Shown here: one piece after another, positions 22,324 to 34,301 of the stretch | How the letters are laid out: each line of letters starts with the position of its first letter | Position numbering within the stretch: the stretch's first letter is position 1 | Source: Larix kaempferi | Taxonomy: Eukaryota; Streptophyta; Pinopsida; Pinales; Pinaceae | DNA: 64,000 nucleotides | Reading direction: 5' to 3' | Assembly: GCA_027924585.1 (NCBI GenBank) | Contig: BSBM01000151.1 | Location: forward strand, 10,201,501-10,265,500 | Position numbers and translations under genes: made by a program | Notes under the pieces: generated by a model | Told to the model about the DNA's origin: nothing | What the model saw: only the letters and a program-made list of their open reading frames with translations | Databases searched by the model: none

Positions 22324-25300
22324 AGTAAAGGCATGCTGGAAGAATTTAAAGGTTGGAAAGCTCATCTTCAACAAAGCTCTTGAAGGATCAAAGTCAAGGA
22401 TGGAGAAGGTTGGCTCAAAGCAAAGGAGGAATTATTCACCTCAAGCAACAAGGTTGCAAGTATTTATTTTCCTCAATTCAATATGATGCAATTCATCCCC
22501 CCCCCAAAAATTTGTGCTTGCATTTAGGTTTTAGATATAGTTTTGAATTCAAGTTTGGTAGATAAATTTCAAGTTTTGCAAAGTTTTTCAAGTTCTTAGA
22601 GATAGAAGCTAGAGGTAAGAACCTAGCTAGATGCTACAAATGGAGGCCTAAAGGCCATGGATTCTCAAGCAATGGGATCTTCTTCAAGAGGATAGATTCA
22701 AAAGGTATTCTACTCTCTTCCTCCCTTCTATTTTCTTGAAAAATACTTAGAAATATCTAAGGAATGAATGAGTATTGCATATATTTCTATCATTGAATCT
22801 CACCAATTTCATAGTAAGATAGCTAATTAGTGTAGACACATCCATACTACAATTGCTATCAACAAGAGGGTATAAAGCCCTGAATGAAATGAAAAAAGGT
22901 AAGAAATATAACACCTATCAAGAAGGGGGTAAATAAGTTCAACATTTTTTGGTCCTGCAATAACTGCAAATGTTATTGCAAGAAGTACATAAAGAATTAA
23001 AAATGGATTAGGAGCTATTTTTAGAGACTAAAAGGTTGATCAACCAGATTTTAACCCTGCCACATTAGGTACCATGAAGGAGGTCATTAGAAAATTATAT
23101 TTTTTTGGTTCATGTATACTATGGATGAGGTGATTTATAAATGGTTTGATTTAATTATAGTCAACTTGAAACCTACTTGACCACCTAAATGAAGATATGT
23201 GTTGTATTATCAAGAATCAATGGTATCAAGAGTTTGAAAAGAGAACTAGGAATAATATGTTAACATCAAATCTATGGATCTTGTAAAACTAGAAAGAATA
23301 GTGTAGCAGAGATTAAACATTTTGTATGTTCGACATCGAATGTTGTACACTAATGTACTATGTGTATTGTTTTAGGTAATGTATAACATTGTTATATATG
23401 ATTTTATTTTCTTACTTTTGTTTTGACTCTTTTCCACTATGATGTGTGTGTGCATTTTTTAATAATTAATTTATTAAGTTAATAATAAGTTAATTTGTAT
23501 TCATTTTATTTGAAATCCTTTAATAGACATTACTCTATATGTCCTCAAGCTTCGAGTATCTAGATATTCAAAAGGTTGATCAGAGATAGAAATATATTTA
23601 TGTTTCTGATTGGCTACTTATAAACATGCATTTACCTCTCACGAAGGGTTTTAGATAATATTTGAATACATTCATCTATACTAATTTCTATGTTATATTA
23701 GACTACCTATCACCAAGGATGCCATCCGATATTAGAACCTTTATAATACATATAAAAAAAATTAGGAGAGGATATTGGTATTTGAATTCATTTTCAATTT
23801 CACCTCTTGTGTATAGTCTAGGTGGGATTATTAAAAGAGATATCACAACTATTATAGGTCATCTTTACCATTCCCCTTTTGTCCAACTTTTTGGAAACAT
23901 ATAGAATATTGTAGTATTTTTCATAGTATCCTAAATCTTGGAAGTTGCTAGTGAGACAAACACATTCAATCACTAAAATTGATCTACAACTTATCAATAA
24001 ATAATTGTTTCATGACATGCAATGGTGTTGTGATTTTAATATTATTACCACTACAATATAATAGAAAGCGCAAGTACTCCTAGAACCTATGCTAGTGTTA
24101 TTAATATATTTGGCATTCATCATGGTGATACCATATACCTTGGGATTGGTCCTAAGGTGTACAAAAATTTGTGCACCTAGGATCCTTTAAGTATCCCCTC
24201 TATAGGTCATTTCTTTGTGAAATTGTCAATATGGATCAGATGATCCTTATTCCTTACGTAGGATTCATGGAAATCAATCTGTTCACCACCAAAAAATAAC
24301 ATATATTGTAATTGAAATTGAAGATGGAGCACAATCCTATGCATTATAATAGATTACACTTTGGCCTAACAACTTGGTAGGATATATTTATTTGCGGTTG
24401 ACCAATACAACCCTATCATAAAGGAAATGTACATTACCAATCCCATCATAAAAGTATTATAATGATTTGTTAAATGAAAGTGGAAGGACTAAAACCCAAT
24501 TTAGTTATGATGGTGAGTAGTCTCAATGTCTATTCCCAATCAATATTTATAGAAGAGGGAAAGGAGAATTATAATTATGTAATTTAAAGTATTTTAGGCT
24601 CATATGATGTTGGGCAAGCTCATAATGTTGCATTGTTAGAACGACATTTATGGGGTAAACCAAAATCAACCTCAATTTTAAAAAATAAAAGAATTAAATT
24701 AAACATATGTTGCTTAACCAACTTCTCAATCATTGCAAGTATATAATTAACGTTGAATGCATGTATCTTAAGTGACATAATTTTAATTTTTTAACATCTA
24801 AAGAACGTCTCTTAAGGGACATTTTTAATGTCCAATGAATGTCTCTTAAGCGACATTTTTAGTCCATGAAGCATTGCTTAAGATACATCTATATGTAACA
24901 TCCATCTAGTGTCTCTTCATCGTTGCTTGTTCGAAATTGCAACTTCAAATAAGTGACGTAAATACAGTGAAATTGAACTAACATTTTCTAGTTTTTCCTT
25001 CAATGTTTAATTGATGCAAGAAATTATTGAACTAGAATTGAATTTGGACACAAAATGTAGTAGTGTTCCATGTCCAAAATATCATCCACACAATCACAAA
25101 AGGTTGGTTGTGGATTTGAAAGAAAAAATTCCACAAGAGAATATGCATATGAAAATTGGTAGTTGTATCTGACTACATAAGGTGGAGTAGAGTCATTGAA
25201 TAGAAGGCAAGTTGTTTTCCCAAAGATGATGATTGTCTAGATACAAATCATCACAAGCATTGTTTTCTAAGTCATGCCAAGCATGTATGTTACTAGTATA

Positions 25301-26077
25301 CTCTCCTTGGATGATATGATATGTATTGCTAATGATACATCTCTCCTTATTCATATCAAGATAATGATACATCTCTTCCTTGTTCATATCTTTTTTACAC
25401 TAGTCAAGCATGTTGTCCATTTTGTGAATCAAAACATTGAATTGATTGTCTCATAATGTTGTCATTCTTGGGTTCTGCTAAGGTGTTGAGATGATAGATT
25501 TAAAATGGACATAACTTCTTTAATATTGATCATAACAAATTTTATGACCCTATTTTGGAAATTGATACTCCACTTTGCATCAAACAATATTGGTTTGTCT
25601 GCAATTGGATTCATAAAAGTAAATATAATTATGTCGCTATAATATCCCATGGAGTTTTTTGGGCCCCAACATAAAATGGGTATAACTTCTTGTAATAATT
25701 CTTGAATTTCTATACTACAATTTGGAAATTCTATAACCACTCTGCTTCAATTTGTATTGGTTTGGCTACAATTTGGGCACTATATCAAAAAATATATATA
25801 TATTTTGAAATACTTAGGACTATCACTAGAAAAGATCTAAAAGAACTGACTTCAAATCAACAATATCTTCACTTCTCTGATTATGATTTGAGTGATTTTT
25901 GAATTGGGTATTTTTTTAAAGATAACTTAGAAATACAATTTGTTTCTTTAAAATATGCATATAAAACTATAGAAATGGATCTAAGTGTTGCGGCTTTAGC
26001 TTTTCTCCTAGTAAAAATTGTAAAAATTAAGAAAAATATTTCATGTTGTTACCCAAGGAAGAACTTTATGTACTACT
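22324..26077. other. No gene seen (3.75 kb, AT-rich)
   Basis: No motif-bearing frame is present. Short frames such as 22353-22565, 23662-23904 and 25702-25902 show no recognised domain. A nine-C run lies near 22498-22506. The block 24780-24900 has three diverged copies of a cttaag-gacat word. Confidence 0.4.
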
Positions 26078-26595
26078 TGTTATGATCCTTAACCTTTAAA
26101 ATTGGATAACAAATGATATATAGAAATTTTTCAACTTTTATTCAGCATACAAATACCCTTAAGACAAGGAAACACTGTACAATAATCCTTTATGGAAGGT
26201 TTAATTCTAGTTCTCTTGCCTCTTAGAAGGATCATCCTTTTAATGATCTAAGATCTAATCCATGTTCCATAAGGACTCCATCTTTATTTATAGCTAGCAA
26301 GCAAACTCTAATTATAATCAAAATCTAACTACCTGGTGGACCTTCTTTAATGAAGCCACATTACATTTATTCCCTATTAACGTCCTAGTGGGCCTTATTT
26401 AATATTAATAAACATATTGGACCCAATCCACTTTAAATTGAATGCCCACCATAGTACACTATTTTTACGTTATTGGACCTTTCGACACCCCATTACACCC
26501 CTAGAGAGAATCCCACCACCATGTCTCTTCCCATATGCCTAATCAATAGTAAGACAAGAGGTATTATACAGAGTGAGATCTAGGGAATTATAACA
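26078..26595 (-). mobile_element. Candidate LTR, minus orientation, with polypurine tract
   Basis: The 518-bp block starts tgttatgatcc and ends gggaattataaca, so its ends are short inverted repeats of the TG...CA type. It is followed on the plus strand by acttcctctaaaact, which reads as a purine tract on the minus strand, as expected inside a 3' LTR. A TATA-like ctataaata lies near 26292-26300 on the minus strand. No partner LTR was found in the window and the sequence to the right has no coding remnant. Confidence 0.5.
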
Positions 26596-26925
26596 ACTTC
26601 CTCTAAAACTAAGCAATCACTATAATGAACAGGGAAACACAACTCTAGACTTTGTAAAGATAACTTAGATCTCAATGTATTAGAACTTTGAATAGTCGAC
26701 AATATCTACCATAGATCTCATGATAGGTCGAATCAGAAATGAAATTAAGCATGCTTCCAATTCATTTTCCTTATTACATAGGATACATATACATTGGTCA
26801 ATGTATATACGGATCACTCTCTATCATTATCTAAACCTTAAGGAGCCTAAGATGAAATAAAAGGCTATGAGAGAGCATCCTAGTCCTTTCGATAACTGGA
26901 ATTAATGATGAATCATTCCCAATCT

Positions 26926-27017
26926 AAAAATAAATACAATAATAATGATGAAATTTGGGAGAAAATGACTCTAAAATAAATACAATAATAATGATGAAAT
27001 TTGGGAGAAAATGACTC
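26926..27017 (+). repeat. 46-bp tandem duplication
   Basis: The unit around caataataatgatgaaattt is present twice in direct succession with almost no change, which points to a recent local duplication in otherwise old AT-rich DNA. Confidence 0.85.
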
Positions 27018-27589
27018 TGGTAACAAAATGTTAAATATGTGAACTTCTTTCATTATCACTTTACGAATATTTCTTTTAGATGCTTCAAAAATGCTCTATG
27101 AACCTCTTTCATAATCACTATATATGTTTTTAAAAATATTCTAAAGTCAAAAATAAAAACAACACTTATGGTGGAAGATTAATAATATCTAAAACAAAAG
27201 AATGAAAAACATCACATATATATGCTATGGGAAAAAAATATAATAACATTAAACAATAAAAAAATATCTATCATATTGACGATCCTATAGATGTGCTATT
27301 TATAAATTACTAAATTATTGATATAATAAATTATTTATTGAAATATTACTTCATCCTAAAAACAATAATATCAATAATAAGATAAATTATTTATTAAAAT
27401 ATTACAAATCACCCCTTAAAACATTTCAGCCAAAAATTAACAAATTTCAGCCAAAATAATACAAAACAATAGTAGAAAAATATCATCGTCCAAATCAAAA
27501 CAATATTGACACGTTGTAGATGCCTCAATTCAATCAATTCAATTAAACTTTATTTTTTTTGGAATTATCTTTGACATGACATTTGAACA

Positions 27590-27880
27590 TGACTTTTATT
27601 ATGATTTCAAAAAAGAAGTCATAATGGAATCCAATGTTTTTATATTTTTGTATGTACAAAATGATGTGGATATTTGAATATGGTTTATTTTATTATGATT
27701 TCAAAAAACAAGTCATAATGGAATTCTATCTTTCAACTTTTTATGTACAAAATGAAGTCATAATGGAATTCTATCTTTCATCTTTTTATGTACAAAATGA
27801 TATGGACATTTGAACACGATTGATTTTGTTATGATTTTAGAAAAGAAGTCATAATGGAATTCTATATTTGTCGAGTACAA
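27590..27880 (+). repeat. Diverged tandem repeats around agtcataatggaat
   Basis: The word agtcataatggaat occurs four times (near 27618, 27711, 27757 and 27847). Each copy is followed by a T-rich stretch and usually by tgtacaaaatga. Spacing varies between about 45 and 95 bp. No function is assignable; the open frame at 27854-28159 is low-complexity. Confidence 0.75.
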
Positions 27881-28119
27881 AGTGAACAAAATGATGTTAT
27901 ATCTAATTTAATGAAATACAGCAATGCCTTTCATGATTTTAAGAAAGTATTTTTTTTTCTTTTTAATAAATTTTGCATATTTTATATTTTTAAAAATTGT
28001 AATTGGTTGATTAATTTTATAAATTTATTTTTAAATATAATATTAAAAAATATATTATCTTTTTTTCATTATATTTTTTATAACAATTATATTTATTTAT
28101 TTATTGTATTTAAAAAATT

Positions 28120-28264
28120 AATTATTATTAAAATTAATAATTTTTTGTTAAATTATTAATTTTGTATTTAAAAATTGTTTTATTGTTTTAAATATCACTT
28201 GGATTTATTTTACATGTAATTTTTTATACACATATATTCAATTATATATAATATATTTATTATT
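28120..28264 (+). repeat. Left copy of a flanking direct repeat
   Basis: This AT-rich block, from attaataatttt to the atatatttattatta end, is similar at roughly three of four positions by eye to 29550-29712. The two copies exactly flank the retroposon fragment 28265-29549. Confidence 0.55.
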
Positions 28265-29549
28265 ATTTTTTTTTAACATAAACGAGAAAATGATTATATT
28301 ATATAAAAGAGAAGATTGCATACACCCCAGGGCTACAAAAAAGAGCCAAGAGTCCAAAAATTAAAGTTTCAGTGCAGAACATAGCTACAGAGATTTTCAT
28401 CTACTCAACAGTTTTACATAATTTAACAAAATTGGATCTCCTACTTTTGGGTGTGTAAATTCTTATAAACTGTCCAACCAGAATTATACAAAAACATCTA
28501 TAGCCTTAAAACTAAAAGGAGAGAAAAAAGACTTCATTCATAGGCATTTGCATCTTCTATTTCGGGCTGAGCGACCGATGCATCGTCCATAGGGGAATCC
28601 TCTGCGCGTTCTCCTTCACGGTTCCAGGTGTAGAGTCCATTTACGTCAACCTGCACTTCCTCCATGATCTCTTTCAACTGATTGCACCGGCTCTCGTGGC
28701 GTTCTGCAGCATCCATACTAATGTTCTATATATTCCTATGCAAATTCGCCAGCTTCCCATTGACCCCATCCAGCTTTGCACTCAGAACTCATTCCTTATC
28801 TGCCACAACCCTCTTCAGTTCTTCTACTTCTCTTGTCTAGACATGATATTCGGTTTCAACATCCTCCAAGCGCGTTTCAAAACGCGTTAAGTATAAACCG
28901 GTCTGCTTTGACTCCAGAAAGGCCTTAGCCACTTCATATATACAACGACTCATTTTCTGGAGGTCCATCATACCATCTTTGAGAGCATTAATCTCCTGCT
29001 TGACATAATTCAGTCCGGAGTCTTCCTCAATATGGATAGAGTTCGAGCCTTTCTTCCTCATAGTACCTTTTTCTTCCATATCTGAGTCTTTGATATCCTG
29101 ATAAATCTCTCTGCATGCAGTATTTCCAACCCGGATTATTTGGGGAAAGAGCAATTATATCTCCCATATATCCTTCCTCTGCTTATTGGGAAATGAAAAC
29201 GCCAGATCATTCTGCTGTGAATTTCATACCAACTTCCCGTCTGCTTGGCACGGTAGGGGCTATGCGAATTGAAGGGAGAGAAGAAGAGTCCATATCCATC
29301 CTTTCCAACTGTAATCTCTAACCTTCCATCTGTCGAATTACATTCCTATCATCGACCTCCACCTTTATGGCAGATTCTCTTGGGATTTGAATACATTAAA
29401 TGGAGCTTCGTAAATTGCAACACCACTTGAACGTGGTGTGATGTCGATCAAGGGATAGCTCCCCCCTCCTTGAGGCTTGCTCCAACGTTGGCCAAAAGAT
29501 CTACCTTGGCGTTAAGCTCCCTTTTAACATGATAAAACTTGATGTTGTA
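28265..29549 (-). mobile_element. Old poly(A) retroposon fragment with RNase H tail
   Basis: The T run at 28265-28274 reads as a poly(A) tail on the minus strand. At the other end a minus frame (29549 to 29448) encodes FYHVKRELNAKVDLLAN and ends at TGA. It is the C-terminal end of a retroelement RNase H, including the last catalytic-type Asp. Downstream lies a coiled-coil-like frame, 29154-28534. The pattern fits the 3' end of a 5'-truncated LINE or related element. It is flanked by diverged direct repeats of about 150 bp. Confidence 0.5.
28534..29154 (-). pseudogene. Coiled-coil-like frame of unknown function
   Basis: One minus-strand frame runs from 29154 to 28534 with three internal stops (near 28837, 28780 and 28730). 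It is rich in Glu, Lys and Leu with heptad-like spacing, for example EINALKDGMMDLQKM and ETRLEDVETE, and the end is acidic. It lies between an RNase H tail and a poly(A) tract, so it probably belongs to a retroelement. I do not recognise the family. Confidence 0.4.
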
Positions 29550-29712
29550 TTAAATTAATAATTTTTAGTAAATTAATAATTTTTATTAAATTAATAATTT
29601 TGTATATAAAAAATGTTTCAATGTTTTTACACGCCACTTTAATTTATTTTACATATAATTTTTCTTACACATATTTTCAATTATAAATAATATAGTTATA
29701 TTAAAAATATGA
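29550..29712 (+). repeat. Right copy of a flanking direct repeat
   Basis: Partner of 28120-28264, sharing attaataattttgtat near 29585 and atttattttacat near 29643. Confidence 0.55.
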
Positions 29713-29807
29713 TTAAACTTAATTATATTTGTTTTCAGTATGAGGTGGATTATTAAGTTGCAAATTCATTACAGTGGGGTTACCCCAATGTCCAACCCCA
29801 CCCTCAT

Positions 29808-30012
29808 TTGATGGTGGAGATGAATGTGATGGTGGAGATGAATGTGTGTATTTGTGAGATAGAACATGAGGCATGTATTCTTACAAGTATACATTATTTG
29901 AGGGTGGAGATGAATGTGTATATTTGTGGAATAGAACATAAGCATGCATTCATTCCACCACCTTCATACTTATGTCAAGTGGTGGTGGTGGTGGTTGTTG
30001 TTGTTGTTGTTC
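29808..30012 (+). repeat. Minisatellite and GGT/GTT microsatellite
   Basis: A ggtggagatgaatgtg unit is repeated three times between 29812 and 29925 with longer diverged copies. At 29980-30010 a trinucleotide run passes from ggt to gtt repeats. There is no coding role. Confidence 0.8.
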
Positions 30013-30089
30013 ACTCTCATTTTTGCATTCCACCACTTTATATTTTTGTCAAATTACATACAATCACAACATGCTTGCTTCATATTTAA

Positions 30090-30871
30090 AGTATAACATT
30101 TTTTAAATATAAATAAATAAATTTTTTTTAAAGTAAAAATTCATGTGAATTTAGGTGAACATGTACATTTTTAACAAAAGCGTTCACCCTCACCATCATG
30201 TGAAGTTTATTCCACCACAAATTAAAGTAAAATATTTTTTTAGTATTAATAAACATTTTTTTTAATAAGAATTTATTAACCCCGCATTACAACAATACAA
30301 TACAATCTATATCTTCTCAACCTTATCATTTAAGTATGTCCTCCATAAAGTTTCAACATGGATGCCACCACATTAATTGATAATTTCTTAATATTAACAA
30401 AATATAATATTGTTAAAAAGTAAAAATTAATTTCAAAAGCATACCAACCATAGAGATAGGATATTTGTTGAAATGGAAACTTAGATAGTTGAGATATGAG
30501 GGGATGGTAATCCAATCCGATAGTCTTCTTCAATATAGCACTAATGCTTAAGCTCAACCTCAACACATTTGTGATAATATTTTAGACATTTATGATGTGA
30601 AGTAGATGATATTTATTTTTGAGATGTTTAAGTTTTCACATGGTAAAAATCTATTATTCACAATATATTCAAACATTTATTAAAAGTATCTACATTTTAA
30701 AATACATAATCAATATAATAAAAAAGCATATTGAATTTTTCATATGAGAGTTATCTTTCACAAGTATTAACCAACCTTTGTATATCAATTATTTTGTATT
30801 AACCAACCTTTGTTTATCAATTATTTTACATTACAGTAATAAGATAATGTTGTGCAACAATGCTATGTTAT
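30090..30871. other. No gene seen
   Basis: AT-rich intergenic DNA that forms the LINE's left flank. The 28-bp word attaaccaacctttgt-atcaattatttt is repeated at 30766 and 30798. Confidence 0.4.
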
Positions 30872-30889
30872 AAAGTCTATTCATGATTT
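30872..30889 (+). repeat. Left target-site duplication of the LINE
   Basis: The 18-base word aaagtctattcatgattt is repeated exactly at 38111-38128 after the poly(A) run. The three As overlap the tail, so the secure part is 15 bp. Confidence 0.93.
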
Positions 30890-31563
30890 GACCACAGGTT
30901 TGAGCTTCCCCCACCATGTAAGTAAGCCTTATTGCTTTCTGAGGGATCGATGGAGGGTTTCTGGGCGCGGTGTAATGGGCGGTCACGGAATACCAGGGGA
31001 CGACCAGCTTCCCCCACCATCGGATAGGCGGTGCCGGTATTTTCCTCTGCCTGAATTTTTGGGCGTTTACATGTTGTCGATTTTTGGTTTTTTCTATCAA
31101 GATGGGGACAGCGACAGGAACCCTTCGGTGGGGGTTTATACGCACTAACTGACATTTTGGGTGCCGACCACTTGCTGTGGTGCTGGTCCCCGGGTTTCTC
31201 ACTGGCGTTTTACTTTTCGTTTTGCTAAAGACTGGGTTTAGGCGACCTGGGGTTTTGGGTTTTTCTGGGTAACATTATCACCATCATTATCAGGGTTTAG
31301 GCGACTGGGCCGTTGATGGATGTTGTCTTTTGGGTCCGGCCACACTTTTACGGTCTCCTGTTGCCGGTCTCTGTCATGGTTTGACCTGGACGTGTGCGAC
31401 TTGGGGTTAGAAACTTCTGGGAATCATTATCTATTTGAATCTGTCGTAGTTTAACACATGGTCTGTTATATACTTGGGGTTTGGTTCTTCTTGAGTTCTG
31501 CACGGGATCTCAGATCGTCTGGCACCTGGATATTGTGTTGGTTTAAACTGCTCTATATGACAG
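30890..31563 (+). other. LINE 5' untranslated region
   Basis: It is GC-richer than the flank. It includes a ttcccccaccat word repeated at 30906 and 31010, and many gg-tttttgg stretches. Internal promoters of LINEs lie in this position, but no specific motif is certain. Confidence 0.6.
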
Positions 31564-33483
31564 ATGGGAGAACATGTGGCGGCTCCACAAGCCTTGGTTG
31601 ATAACCCCATGACCGCCTCAGATTACAGAATAGAAGAGACGGGCTTATTCAAACCTGACTCCTATTTTCATGATATGCTACATGGCAAACGTCCTCTTGC
31701 CTCGGGTAGTCGGCAAAGAGCTCCACGTGCCAAACATGTGCCAAAGAAAGGCCACCTGCCTTTGTTGGGGATTCTTGGGGTGACATCGGACTCTGACCCT
31801 TCGGTCGACAGCGCTCGGGCTTGTCCGTCCCATGTGCAGGGAAAGAAACCGCGGCATGTCTCTCGTGCTGCTCATCGTCTAAGTGAGAAGTTCTGTTGTC
31901 GCCCTGGGGAGGTCTAGCTTACTATGGGCTGGGACTTGGTCTTAGAAGAGATTGTTGATTTCAACGTGACCGTTTTGGTGGGGAAATTCTCCTACTTTGC
32001 AATGGATCGAAAGGACATTGTGGGGTGGGTCACTGAAAAATGGAAGCCCATTGTGGGTTACACTCCCCAGGTTTTTGCTATGGCTCGTGGTTGGTTTGGT
32101 TTCAAGTTTGAGCAGGAAATTCATTGTATGACTATTTTAAACCAGATGTGGCTTCATGGTGCTGGAAGCCTCATGTTACATAAGTGGCATACTGATTTTG
32201 ACCCGGATTCGGCTACTGTTCACTTTCGACATTTATGGGTTCTCATCCCAGGCCTTCCGCTTGCACTCTGGAATCAGGGGGCGTTTGAAGCTATTGGTAA
32301 TAGCTTGGGTCATTTTCTTCATGTGGAGGATGAGCACCTTACGGGTTTCGACCGTCGTATGGGGCGGCTCTTGGTGGAGGTTGACATCTCTTTGGGGCTC
32401 ATTGATGTTCTCCACATCAACTGGAGGGGTCGTCGGCTGGACTTGGTTATTGACTATTGGGGCATCCCCTTTCGTTGCTCTAACTGCAAACAAGTGGGAC
32501 ATCTCTAGAGGCAATGCACTCAGCGTTTCTCTTATGGTCATCCGGTGGGGGCGGACCCTTTTTAGTCTTCGGATGATGGCAGCGACAAGGATGTGGATAC
32601 AAACGGCGGTCTAGACGGTTTTTCCAACAGGGTTTCGACACCGATTAATTCGGCCGCGGGATTATTGGGTAAGTTGGAATCCAATGACCCATCTCTTTAT
32701 CATTCTTTGAATGATTTGGACATTAAATTCATAAATGCATTGGAGCTTAATAATGGTAACAATGGTAACTATCTCAGTCGTGTGTATCCAAAGCTGTCAA
32801 ATACCTTTGAATTTGAAAAAGATCCCAATGTCTCGCCTGATGATGCGTCCCCCACTTCTGATGTACCACTACCTGTGTTTATCTCCTCCCCTGGGACCTC
32901 GTCCATCATCCCTATTTCGCTAGTTGCATCGGCTGACATTCACAGTCCTACAGTTATCCTATCCTCGGATTGTGAGGTACTTTTGCTTGAAACTGTTCCT
33001 GTAGAGGATGGGGTGTTGATTGACAAAGTTTTGGAACCCCCGTCTGTCTCCATTCCTTCTCATACTTTACCAACCGGTGAATCAGTGACCCGGGATCGAG
33101 TATTACTCATCCCTTCCTATTCTGAGATGGTTAAAAAATCACCCCTCCCTGTTTATTTAAAAAATCGGGTTGTCGTTGATTGTTGTCCAAGCAATACAAT
33201 TGTGGTTGATTCCTCGGACCCTACGGCACTGGCCCAGGGAAAGGAGGTTTTAAATAACATACCATCGGCTGAAATATTGGACACGCGGGGAGAACACTGC
33301 ATTGTGAAGGGGGCACAGCAGGGCGGGATGGCAACTGATTTCTCTCCATTAAAAACGAGGAGTGCTAGGAAAAATCAAAAGGTCGACACTCTGGGGGGTA
33401 ATGACAAAAACATTCCGATTACCCCCGTCTATCCTAATACCAGGGCTCTTAGAGGAATCAAAGCCCTAGCCAGGGGTCGATAA
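31564..33483 (+). pseudogene. LINE ORF1 (nucleic-acid-binding gag-like protein)
   Basis: The frame opens at ATG 31564 and ends at TAA 33481-33483, about 639 codons. It is interrupted by TAG at 31915-31917, 32506-32508 and 32563-32565, all in the same frame, so these are point lesions. The middle part (from 31924) resembles the globular domain of plant LINE ORF1 proteins (WVTEKWKP, GWFGFKF, LWVLIPGLPLALW). It ends in a zinc knuckle, CSNCKQVGHL-stop-RQC, of CX2CX4HX4C spacing, with the second stop inside it. The C-terminal third is Ser/Pro/Asp-rich and disordered-looking. Its role is packaging LINE RNA. Confidence 0.88.
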
Positions 33484-33485
33484 TG
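33481..33485 (+). promoter_or_regulatory. TAATG stop-start overlap between ORF1 and ORF2
   Basis: The ORF1 stop TAA shares its last A with the ORF2 start ATG. ORF2's endonuclease begins directly with this ATG (MIFISLNIRG). This geometry suits translational coupling by termination and reinitiation, as known for the UAAUG junction of the insect LINE SART1. Confidence 0.85.
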
Positions 33486-34286
33486 ATTTTTATCTCCTTA
33501 AACATCAGGGGTGTGGGGGGTATGCCCAAACAACTTGCCCTCAAAAGAGTCCTACAAATTGTTAATCCTGATTTGGTCTTCTTACAAGAAACGATGGTAT
33601 GTGGTGAGAAAGCCCGTTCTTTTTTCAATAAAATAAAGCCGGGATGGTGTATGTCATCTATTGATGCGGTTGGTCTGTCTGGTGGTTTATTGGTTGCATG
33701 GAACCCGGGGGTTCTTAAGCTAAATCCTTTTATTACTTTGCTGGGCATACTGTTGTCTGGCAATTGTAGAGGCTCGGAAAAAGATATAAATATTGTAAAT
33801 TGCTATGGCCCTTATTGCAACAGGGAAGCTTTTTGGAATCTGGCATGCTCAGGACATTTATTGGCATTGGAAAATTTGATACTTGCAGGTGATTTGAATT
33901 TTTCTTGGGGGGCTGAGGAAATCTGGGGTCGTGCGGCCAGAAGGGACCCTCTTGGGACTTTCTTCAGAAATATTTTCACCACTTATTCCCTGATTGATGT
34001 GGAACCGCAGCCTTTGCCCCCCACATGGTCAAATGGTCGCCAAGATGAGAATTTGATTTCCAAGCGTATAGACCGTTACTTGATATCTGAGTCACTCTTA
34101 AGCTCTTTTCAATCATACAAAACATGGATCCAGCAGACCCATATCAGTGATCATCTTCCCATTATTTTGCAATTTGAATCTGAAGCAAATCACCATGTAT
34201 ATCCATTCAAATTCAATTCTGCATGGTTAAACGATTCGGATTATGATGTGGGCGTACGATCCCATTGGGAAAATATTGATGTCTAG
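33483..34286 (+). pseudogene. LINE ORF2 N-terminus: apurinic endonuclease
   Basis: An exonuclease-endonuclease-phosphatase domain that nicks target DNA. The conserved positions are visible in order: SLNIRG (Asn), FLQETM (Glu), INIVNCYGPY, LAGDLNFSWG (Asp, Asn), RIDRYLIS and the terminal ISDHLPI (Asp-His). TAG at 34284-34286 cuts the frame just after the domain. The same frame continues 15 bases later at ATG 34302 with RT, so this is one original protein with a nonsense change. All catalytic residues are kept. Confidence 0.92.
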
Positions 34287-34301
34287 GGGGAGTGGTCGGA
34301 A

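Noticed and set aside
27010-27035. Primer site plus LTR start (ctctggtaacaaaatgttaaat)
   Set aside because: Only a partial match to gctctgatacca-tgttaaat with extra bases between, and no following LTR copy.
30831-31202. Minus-strand 123-codon frame at the LINE 5' end
   Set aside because: It crosses the LINE insertion border and target duplication, so it cannot be an ancestral gene.
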